This document shows, piece after piece, positions 56,410 through 64,000 of a stretch of DNA of 64,000 nt. Positions within the stretch are counted from its first letter, which is position 1. Each line of letters begins with the position of its first letter. A model generated the notes under the pieces. That model was not told the DNA's origin. It did not search any database and worked only from the letters and a program-made list of their open reading frames with translations. Origin of the DNA: Ligula intestinalis (Eukaryota > Platyhelminthes > Cestoda > Diphyllobothriidea > Diphyllobothriidae); assembly GCA_036362985.1 (NCBI GenBank), contig JAYGXS010000007.1:7732760-7796759 (forward strand). Reading direction: 5' to 3'. The position numbers and the translations under genes were made by a program.

Positions 56410-57010
56410 GAGCAGAAAGCAATAGCAGAAAAGGATAACACATGCACAGAAAGTTGTAGTATCTATAGGACAAATTCATAACCGCAAACTTATGCTGATG
56501 TCTTGACTACTGGGATGTGGGCCCTGTCTTGCTGAGCTTTCATCACGCGTGGTGGAATTTGCCGTGATGATTGCTCGGCCATCTGGTTCACCAATGTTGG
56601 CGTAGACGACGTGGGGACCTGTGCCTTCCCCAAGTGGCGACTCGCTTTTGCCAAATTGAGCCTCAGCACCGAATATGGAATGGGCAAGTCGTTGCATTTG
56701 TTTATGAACTGGGAGCCCGTTAATCATGACTAAAGTAGTTATCGGCTCACACGATGGTCACCTCTTGCTAGCATTTCAGACTCATCAAATTTGAATGTGT
56801 GGCCGGGTCTCCTCGAATGAGCCACAACTTGAGAATTGACTGCTGCCGCCTGTTCGGCAATTCTCGTCTTTAAAAGTATGCTAGTTCCTCCAACGCAGTT
56901 GCTTTACCAGCAAATGCACTAGATTATATAGGCGACTTAAGATGTTTCTTGTCACGGCAAGAATTGGATAAATACTGCAATATTTTATGCATGTTTTACC
57001 CGCTTCTGCT
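56410..57010 (-). mobile_element. Penelope-like element 3' part (family B)
   Basis: Minus-strand reading: LLKTRIAEQAAAVNSQVVAH, SRRPGHTFKFDESEMLARGD, HRVSR, stops, then LTGSQFINKCNDLPIPYSVL and RLNLAKASRHLGKAQVPTSS. The R-I-x-E-H-type helix (here RIAEQ) and the HxFxF-DE segment fit the end of a PLE GIY-YIG domain. A nearly parallel copy is at 60770-61330. Stops after VSR and decay near 56900 make it inactive. Confidence 0.75.
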
Positions 57011-57011
57011 A

Positions 57012-57595
57012 TTGCTTTCTGCTCATATCCTTGTCAAAAGAACAAAAGAAAAATGAATGAATGTCAGATGCTTCAAGGGCATTATTGTTACAATACGGCA
57101 TAAATGACAACTACAGGGCTCGTTCTATCTACCTCGGGCTCCGGCAGTTTATGAAAATCAGACGACTTGTTTGATCCTTCTTCCTGTCCATCGGGGAACG
57201 AGTTCCGGTTAGAGGGGCTGATGTCCGAGCCGTCAAAGTTGTTTACGAGATTAAAGGCATCAACAGTACGACAGGTTAGCGAGCAAAGATCGTAAGAAAA
57301 ATTTGTCACATCGAAAGGGATTCAGGGTAGGAGACATGTCACAGACAGCAGACGACGTTTATAGACAGCAGAAAATCCTTCAGAAGGGAAACATATGAGA
57401 AGGCGTCGGAGAGCAGACAGAAAGCAGCAGTCCGGTGAATTCAACTGGCTCGAATGTCACATCACCAAGGTCATCCGTCGCTCTTACCACCACCACGTCT
57501 ATCTCAATATATATGTTAGCGTAAAGTTCGTAGTAGAACAGAAGTAGGTAACATACCTGAATAGCAAAATACACTAGGCATACTGGAAGTGTCCT
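57012..57595. other. No gene assigned
   Basis: A 125-codon minus frame (57757-57380) is open with hydrophobic parts, but it lies antisense to the receptor-like relic and is likely a shadow. Confidence 0.35.
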
Positions 57596-57839
57596 CACAC
57601 TGCGCCAGAGAAGGATGTCTACTCTTTCCTTAGCCTGGGGACTTAATCTTGGCTTGCTGGAACTACACTTTCGTCTCAGAGGCAAACCACGGATGTTTCT
57701 ATTCCACCTGCGTGCAATAAATGTTTCTATAATACTCCACATTTTCCTCAGGAGCATTATCCGTGTGCTACCCTCTGAAGTTCTTCACAGCCCATTTATA
57801 TGCCAATTATTGGGGATTCATAACTTCATGTATGTGACC

Positions 57840-58550
57840 CACACATTCACGCCCTTCACTCTGATTTTCACAGTGGAAATGGAGAAATCCAGGCCGTATA
57901 CAGATACCAGTACTCCTTCTCCACATCTGTAATTGCCAACCTCGCCTACCTGGTGGGCCTTGGGTCTAGAAGGCATCACCTGTACGCTTCCAAAAGTAAT
58001 TGTCAGATGGTGGGATGGCGAGAAGTGCAATCGTGTTGACACAAACACACCCTACGACATTCTGATGTACCTTCATGCATTGAACTTTGTTCAGTTTGGT
58101 TTTATTACCGTCATCAGCGTCGTCATTTTGGGCATCTCCTGCTGTAACATTATCGTCTGGGTACGCCGTACACTGGCTGAGCAGCGCTCAGACAGTTGGA
58201 ACAGCCTGGCGGAGCAGATGGAGGGATTCCAGCGACGGCAGAGCTGGCTGACTGTATCACTCTGCACAGTACGCTTGTCGGTGAATTTCTAGGCAAGTAG
58301 CCTCTTCGAAACAGGTTACAAATTAATAGGCACTGTGGGGTTCTGGACGATGGATCTCGACACTCCTGCATTTCAGACGTATTGACTGCTGGCTGACAGA
58401 CCTCTACTCGTCAAGCCCATCATAATCATCGTCTACATTCCAGCACTGGGTGAATTGCTGGTTTGTGATAATTTAAAGCTTTCCGCAATGGGCCGGAAGC
58501 TATGCCAGGGAAGATGCAGCATACACAATCGAGACCGGCCAGATGCCTAG
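57840..58550 (+). pseudogene. Seven-transmembrane (rhodopsin-like GPCR) relic, TM4-TM7 side
   Basis: In one frame from about 57933 the reading is LEGITCTLPKVIVRWWDGEKC (extracellular-loop-like, with a cysteine), then LHALNFVQFGFITVISVVIL and GISCCNIIVWVRRTLAEQ (TM5 into a basic loop). FQRRQSWLTVSLCTVRLSVN follows (TM6-like), then a TAG at 58290, ASSLFETGYKLIGT, a TGA near 58381, and LLVKPIIIIVYIPALGELLV, which resembles a TM7 of the NPxxY type (here KPIII). Upstream, VYRYQYSFSTSVIANLAYLV in another frame could be the preceding segment. Two stops and at least one frameshift indicate a pseudogene. The family is inferred from layout, not sequence identity; another multi-pass protein is possible. 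Confidence 0.42.
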
Positions 58551-58629
58551 GTATCGCCCTTGGAAATAAAAGACCATCTCCTTAGTGGCTGTCTTTTCTT
58601 TCTGCCTTCTCGAAGGAAGTTGTGTAGTT

Positions 58630-58855
58630 TACTGCATTACACCCATTACCTCTCGGTGATCTCATATGAGATCACTTAAAAATTAAGAGCTTTCGTAATT
58701 ATCTGTCTGCATATACGCATATTTAACCTTCATGCTATATTTTTACGGTAAATTTCTCTGATATCCACATGGGATTTTAAAAAAATTAGCTCTAAATTAA
58801 TTTATATACAAGTTGGGAGGCCGTTTTTAAGTGATGTCATATGAGATCACCAAGG
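58630..58855 (-). repeat. Repeat R8 flanked by two copies of a palindromic 20-mer
   Basis: GTGATCTCATATGAGATCAC (58656-58675) is a perfect palindrome, and GTGATGTCATATGAGATCAC (58831-58850) differs by one base. The 155 bp between them match 41070-41209 in inverse. The palindromes behave like termini of a small MITE, though sequence similarity continues beyond the inner one. Confidence 0.7.
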
Positions 58856-58859
58856 GGTA

Positions 58860-60720
58860 GTAGGTTAGTGTATTCTTGGGACTCCTCTCTGGTACATAGT
58901 TCAAATCCTTCGCAATAGCATAATTTGAAAGAAAAAGAAAACAGTGACCATACCCACTATGATGACACTTGTCTTCTATGGTGACTGATGGTCAGTACTG
59001 ACTACTGTAGACTTCAGCACCTTGTGTAAAATGCAAGACTAGGTCCTAGTATATCTGCAGAAATGTTGGCGCGGTGTAAAACACGAAAATCCACGTTGCA
59101 GATTAAGGCAAAAGAGTGGCTCTGTCATGCGTGTTGGCGAACAACTGGGGTATACTTCATTTTTTAAGCTGAGTAATTTGATTCTGCTGAATGTAATTGT
59201 AAAGCTGAACATCACTGAAAACTAGTACCTGATGTTATTTTGCCCTAGGGACATGAAAGTGCTCACAACGGGGTCACATTTGACCTGTATGTTTGGCCTT
59301 TCGGCCGAAAGTTCCAATATAGCAGTCTCGCATACTCTCTTGTCTCTTTTTTTGTCTGACGATGCCGTGGCAAAAACCACTTGAAGAGAATTCATTATTC
59401 CTTTTAGCTTTACGATGACAGTTGGCGTATGCAGGTTGACAACTTAGAAGTAAACCTCTTTTCCAATGAACTTCCTCATTTCCCTAACTCATGAAATGTC
59501 AACCGAAATTCTAAAATGTGCTTTTGATTGGAATTTATTTATTCATTACTGTTGCAGTACAATCTTAATGTGGTGCCATTATTGCCAGTCTTTTACTCAG
59601 TTCTTTCTAGCCATCTGCAAAAAATAAATTTTATAAAAAATGGCTAGATAAATGTTTGTGATTTTTATATTGATTTCAACTGCTATTATAAATTCAAATA
59701 TATTGTGCACAAAATATGTACCAAAAATTTTGTCTCGCATTCGTTTTGTAGCATATTTCACATTTTTTAAATTTAATACTCCTAGAAAGGGTTTGATTAC
59801 ATTTCGAAGCAGTTTCTAGTTATGCAATATTTTCATGACCGTGAAATGCACTTTCACAAAGCAATACTTCCGTACATGTGTTGATGCTGCTTATGAATTA
59901 CAAAACTTGCTTCTCATATATTTTCGAGAAGTATTTGACTCTTTTGAGCCATAGTGAAATGCTTACCTTCCTTTGGACAGAATATATCCAGCACTTAGTT
60001 TGAAGGCATTGAATTCATGTGGAACGGCTGATAGGGTCCTAAATTACTCGAAAACTTTACCACTTTAAAACCGCAACATAATCTTTCTTCAAATGTATTA
60101 TTTAAAGATGATGTAACGTGCTACGAAACGAGTAGAAGAAATTTTCTTTTCCATATTTTCTATAAATATACTTACATTAACAAGTTTAGTGAAAATTAAT
60201 ATATGGAAGACGGTGGAGCGTTCTCAAGGACCATTGTTTCCTTGATCCGACGTTAAGAACTCTCACGCCAGCTCATTGTGAATATATTTACATATTGATA
60301 CTCCTTAATAAACCTCCACTGATCGCTAATGGAGCTTAGTCTTTCTGCTCTCCCTCGGGTCTCATTCTCAGGCCCTTACAGCAGCCGTACAGCAGTAAGC
60401 ACTCTAGATAGATAGGATTGCTGTACGGCTGTACTGCCCCTGTTAAGTCCAAGATGATTTACACGAAACATGAACAACGTACCCTTTCCTGAGAGCTGAG
60501 CTCATTTTCTTTAAATATGCCATACTCAAAGAAGGTCCACACATCGGTATTGCAAAAGTTTCTGATTATGAGATTATTTAAAACTTCCATTGAAAGAGCA
60601 CCGTAGTCCACGCCAATCCCGCACTTTGATAAAACCCAGCTCAACCTTCTTAATCCCGCTAATACAAACGAAAGTGCGAGTCTGAGGAAGTAATTGAGAA
60701 GAAGCAGTTGCTGTCGCTGG
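58860..60720. other. No gene; PLE-associated flank at 59630-59720; hairpin at 60381-60431
   Basis: The 59630-59720 block (TATTGATTTCAACTGC, TATAAATTCAAATATATT) is the module also found beside PLE copies at 34.2 and 47.9 kb. GCAGCCGTACAGCA and TGCTGTACGGCTG form a 13-bp stem with a 25-base loop at 60381-60431. Confidence 0.45.
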
Positions 60721-60725
60721 GATTC

Positions 60726-60767
60726 GCTTGACGTTTCGTATTCCATCGCAAAGCTATCGTCGGAGAG
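60726..60767 (-). ncRNA. Hammerhead-like motif (class I), one core change
   Basis: On the minus strand the core is CCGACGA (U4 to C), then an 18-base stem II region with weak pairing, GAAA, ACGT and C at the cleavage position. The GAAACGTC block is identical to that at 56366-56407. It lies at the 3' end of the family-B PLE at 60770-61330. Confidence 0.6.
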
Positions 60768-60769
60768 AC

Positions 60770-61330
60770 GTCGAGTTGCAATAGTTAGAGAAGAATTTCA
60801 CTATGATACTGTATACTTATGACAATTAACGCCCTCTATCGAGGCTATTTGCCCACCTTTGCGCTAATTGCTTGATGGCCGACACGCGGATCGTGACCTG
60901 TTGACCTTTGAACATCCAAACAAGATTAGGGTGTAATGATTGCTTTGCCACCTGGCTCGTTGTCGCGGGCGTTAGACGATGCGTTCGCTTGTGCGAATTG
61001 CTGTGATCCTCGGCACCGAAAATGGGTTGTTTAGGTAATTTAACTTGTTTGTAAACTGGGGGTCTGTGAACTATGACTCAAAAAACTCACGACCCATACA
61101 GTTGTCACTTCTCGCGAGAAGTTTGGCTTCGTCAAATTTGGATGTGTGCTGGGTCTTATCGAACGAGCGATTGCTTAGGTTTTGGTATCACTTCTCTTCA
61201 CTGCTGCCGCTTGTTCGGTAATTCGCGTCTTGAGAAGTCTTACAGTTTCGTCGATGTAGCTGTTTTGCCCGCAGATGCATGGCTTCTTATAGACAATTAC
61301 TTTAGAAGTATACATTCTCCCTATCGATTA
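60770..61330 (-). mobile_element. Penelope-like element GIY-YIG end (family B)
   Basis: Minus-strand reading from 61310: IVYKKPCICGQNSYIDETVR, LLKTRITEQAAAVKRSDTK, then after a frameshift ARSIRPSTHPNLTKPNFSRE or, in the next frame, KFDEAKLLAR, and a tail parallel to the 56.5-57.0 kb copy. IVYK...YIDETVR is a GIY-YIG block with the last glycine changed to D. Several stops. A hammerhead-like motif follows. Confidence 0.78.
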
Positions 61331-61542
61331 ATAGCGTCTTAATATGTATTCAAAATTATCGCATAGAAAACGTAATCTAATATTCCGTTCCGTGTACTCA
61401 GTTTGTAGCATATCATACATTCTTAAAAGCTTATACTCACAGGAAGTTAATAATGCGAGCATTGAAGATTTGGATAAGTAAATCCATCAATTGTTGTTGG
61501 TCATTCATGATCAGGCCGATACATGACATGGGGAATAAAATG

Positions 61543-61814
61543 GTCAGATAATTGCAGCGTTTATATAACAGTGAGGTCGGGGAGGGGGGAAGGGGGTTAG
61601 TGGGTAAGGGTAATTAGGCAGCTGGGTTTTCCCTCGTCTCCTGAATGCGGGCGCCTGCGCGGGTAGTGGTAGGGGTTGGCAACCAACGCAATATCCACGC
61701 AGGCGCCCGCATTCAGGAGACGAGGGAAAACCAAGCTGCCTACTTACCCTTACCCACTAACCCCCTTCCCCCCTCCCCGACCTCACTGTTATATAAACGC
61801 TGCAATTATCTGAC
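61543..61814. repeat. Palindrome with 117-bp arms made of PLE family-D 3'UTR
   Basis: The arms 61543-61659 and 61698-61814 are reverse complements with only about four mismatches; the spacer is 38 bp and holds a small internal palindrome GGTTGGCAACC. Each arm is homologous to the PLE 3'UTR at 31995-32130. High arm identity means a recent event or gene conversion between the arms. Confidence 0.93.
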
Positions 61815-61859
61815 TATTTAAGATCTCACAACATTCATTCAAATAGCATTGTATTCGTG

Positions 61860-62065
61860 CTTTCTATAATACCCTACTCAAGTATAAAACATACATAGTA
61901 GACTCTGATAATCACGTGGATAACAGAGAGGCTTTCCGAGTTATCTACGAAGTGCCCTCAGATAATTCAAAATTCCTTGGGCAGCGTCTGTAGGCTACCG
62001 CAGAAGCAGCTGCCATCAGGTTGCACAACCGGTCCCGTACGCCCAACAGAACTGCGTAAAGGCGC
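61860..62065 (+). pseudogene. Penelope-like endonuclease tail fragment
   Basis: Plus reading: LKYKTYIVDSDNHVDNREAF, RVIYEVPSDNSKFLGQRL, a stop, then ATAEAAAIRLHNRS. It aligns with HLVDTNHRVNTNEAFQVVYR plus QRLLATAEATAIRL of the other copies. The active-site part is missing upstream, where the palindrome begins. Confidence 0.8.
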
Positions 62066-62069
62066 CGCA

Positions 62070-63105
62070 GAGACCATGGTCGAACGTCGCCAATTCAATC
62101 GCATGCAGCTTATTATCTTTCGTATGAACTGGAATACGCACATATCAAAGAACGATGGAAAATACCGAGACCGCAAGGCAGAAAGTAACTAAGACCAAAG
62201 CGACCAATCGTGTCTCACTTTGTACAACTATTGATTTTTTTCGGTGGTTTTGAAATTTTAGTTGTTCCTTGCACATTTCTTATTAGTCCGAAGACGAGTT
62301 GGGGTGTCAAACGCGAAAATTCACCCATTAAAGTTACTCTGTCCCAAAAGAACGTCTTCTTCAATTCTTATTATCTTTCTCGGCGGCAAGTTCCCCTGAC
62401 CTTTATCAGATTGAAAATCCCAATTTTTCTCCAGCCTGACCCTGAAAACCGCGCGATTTTTCTCAGCAACACGAATGCACAGGTCTGAGGATAATTTTAC
62501 GAAGGTAAACGTACGTTGGCCAATTAATCTTTTGAATTTTTCAATGGGAAGTTTTGCAACTCAATATACCTATCTTTTGCATATAGCATATGCAGAAGAC
62601 GTGAGTTTCTACCCAGTAAATACAAGGACGACTGTTTTACTTACATATCTTATAAATGATATGTAAATTCATAAGGCCATCGAAATTCATATAACTTAAG
62701 TAGTCACTGTTTTTACCGAACTAGACTTTTGTGGGTAGACGAAAACTTTGCATCCTGCCAGGTCCGGAATATCTTCGCATAAGTCCACACGAGATTGGAT
62801 TTTAACACTTCCTTCTAGTCAACGCATTTTACAATTTCGCGTCATTTGTTCGAAGCGCAATGAAATTTAAGAATTTCGATTGAGATTTCAGGCGATTGGG
62901 AAACTACTACCACTGCTATCACTGGTACTGCTACAACCGCTGATGCTAATAATTATACCCAAAGTCAGACCGAGGTATCTAACGAGGTTGTGATGGTCGT
63001 TGCCTGCCCGATGCCTGGCCTTCCTGTCCTGACCTCAATCCATCTACACCTGAAGGTCGTTGCGGTCGCGCGAGGCACAGGCCGCCCATGTTGATTTCTA
63101 CCCAC
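62070..63105. other. No gene recognised
   Basis: Short frames only. A GCT/ACT-rich tract lies at 62905-62955. Confidence 0.4.
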
Positions 63106-63109
63106 ACGG

Positions 63110-63355
63110 TGTCCAACCAATCACAGGCCGACCTAGCCAATAAATGCTCTCTCTCGCTCTCTGTCTACTGGCCTTACTGCTCTCAAACTGACACTTTGGA
63201 CCCGATTAATCCACTTGGTGATCGTGTTCTTCCAAATCAGACTTCTTCCATCTATTCTCCTTACCTCTGTGTACACAATATACTCTTCTTAACACTGACT
63301 TCTTCTCCACTAAGTAACCATGGTCTGAAGATCACAGTTGCTGGGTCTAACTAAT
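63110..63355 (+). repeat. Interspersed repeat R1 copy (LTR-like)
   Basis: It begins CCAACCAATCACAGGCCG and contains CCTCTGTGTACACAATATACTC and CCATGGTCTGAAGATCACAG, ending TGGGTCTAACT. Same order as 33020-33340. Confidence 0.6.
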
Positions 63356-63364
63356 TTGACTTGT

Positions 63365-63475
63365 GCACAAACAACATTTACGCGGTAGCAGACTCTTGCG
63401 CCGCATCTACCGCACTCTCGCTTTCTTCACCCCATCTGTGTTTGATGAGAGGAGGTGGGATTGGGTGCAGGTATG
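63365..63475 (-). repeat. Interspersed repeat R2 copy directly after R1
   Basis: The reverse complement holds GAGAGTGCGGTAGATGCGG and CGCAAGAGTCTGCTACCGCG. It lies next to R1, so R1 and R2 may be parts of one larger mobile element here. Confidence 0.5.
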
Positions 63476-63724
63476 GCGTGAGTCTGCACTAACAACCACC
63501 AACGCCCCTCCCCCCATGTTCGCCATTTGTTATGGGAGCGCATCTCGAATAATCTCTGCCATGCACCAAATACAACTCCCAAAAGTAAAAAGACAGCTGA
63601 CTCAACTTGTACAGTATTTCTTTTGCACAGATACCAACGGGAGTTTATACACAGAGGGCAAAAGCGGGCAGGTAGGGAGAGAGCCGAACAAAATAGAACG
63701 TCGTCGTCCAGCTCCTCCTCCTCC

Positions 63725-63947
63725 TCAAAGTTTCGACAGCTTCTTCTTCTGCTTCTGAGTGAACTTCTTCTTCGTCTTCTGCATAGACTTATTCAGCTTT
63801 TTGACCCGCGAAGCCGAGGCCTTGTGCGTAAGGACACGCACCCCCTGGTCCATCGAACGAATGGACTCCGAATCGTTGCGTTTAGAACGCTTCTTCTGAC
63901 CCCCATGGCCGTACTTCTGGTTCTTGAAGGCGCGTTTGTGGTTGACT
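63725..63947 (-). CDS. EBP2: EBP2 (EBNA1-binding protein 2 homologue) last coding exon
   Basis: On the minus strand a pyrimidine-rich tract ending CCACTCCAG precedes the exon. One base completes the previous codon, then 73 codons follow to TGA. The reading VNHKRAFKNQKYGHGGQKKR continues with SKRND, and ends in a lysine-rich tail (KKLNKSMQKTKKKFTQKQKK, then KLSKL). K-[FY]-G-x-GG-x-KK near the C-terminus is the signature of Ebp2, a conserved nucleolar protein needed to process 27S/32S pre-rRNA for the large ribosomal subunit. Upstream exons lie beyond the right edge, so this is the 3' coding end. The lysine tail fits nucleolar targeting. The family call rests on a short motif plus composition. 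Confidence 0.75.
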
Positions 63948-64000
63948 CTGGAGTGGGAGGGGAAAAGCTCAGAAATTAGAGTGTTTTTTAAGACCCCCCA

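Noticed and set aside
57380..57757. 125-codon minus-strand frame
   Set aside because: Antisense to the receptor-like relic and without a recognisable domain.
63527..63979. 150-codon plus-strand frame with serine and leucine runs
   Set aside because: It is antisense to the EBP2 exon; the runs reflect the lysine-rich tail and a CTC-repeat tract read backwards.

Overview
The window looks like repeat-dense nuclear DNA from an animal, most likely a flatworm and possibly a diphyllobothriid tapeworm. The flatworm assignment is inference. It rests on the mix of Penelope-like elements (PLEs), CR1/jockey-like and RTE-like LINEs, a hAT relic, tRNA-like SINEs and very low coding density, with one intron-bearing host exon. 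I see no bacterial-style operons, rRNA or functional tRNA genes.

Host genes: the clearest host gene is the last coding exon of an EBP2-type rRNA-processing protein on the minus strand at the right edge (63725-63947), with a good 3' splice site. A decayed seven-transmembrane receptor-like relic lies at about 57840-58550 (+). A possible single exon of an unrecognised gene lies at 13074-13206 (+).

Layout: 0-1.7 kb holds LTR-like and inverted repeat sequence. 4.1-5.2 kb holds a LINE 3' end (-) and 5.35-5.87 kb a pogo/Tigger-like MITE. 7.76-9.40 kb is a PLE inverted duplication. 10.9-11.4 kb is a ~54-bp minisatellite. 14.1-16.4 kb holds hammerhead-like motifs, a 78-bp inverted repeat, a PLE 3' end (-) and an inverted SINE pair. 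18.04-18.96 kb is a hAT element with target duplication. 19.8-31.3 kb holds four copies of one LINE, all on the minus strand, with two SINEs and an RTE fragment (+). 32.0-32.5 kb is a PLE tail (-) and 34.5-35.8 kb a head-to-tail PLE chimera (+). 41.37-41.65 kb is a 128-bp-arm palindrome. 47.7-49.76 kb is a PLE rearrangement inside ~260-bp inverted repeats. 52-56 kb is AT-rich and largely featureless. 56.3-57.0 and 60.7-61.3 kb hold PLE family-B copies (-), 61.5-61.8 kb is a 117-bp-arm palindrome of PLE 3'UTR, and 63.1-63.5 kb holds interspersed repeats before the EBP2 exon.

The most interesting theme is the PLE population. At least four PLE types are present, encoding RT palm/thumb and GIY-YIG endonuclease fragments, all broken. 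Several carry hammerhead-ribozyme-like motifs in their terminal sequence, some with complete stem I, stem III and core geometry. Three PLE loci form large inverted duplications. Most remaining sequence is unclassified interspersed repeat, described below where copies recognise each other.
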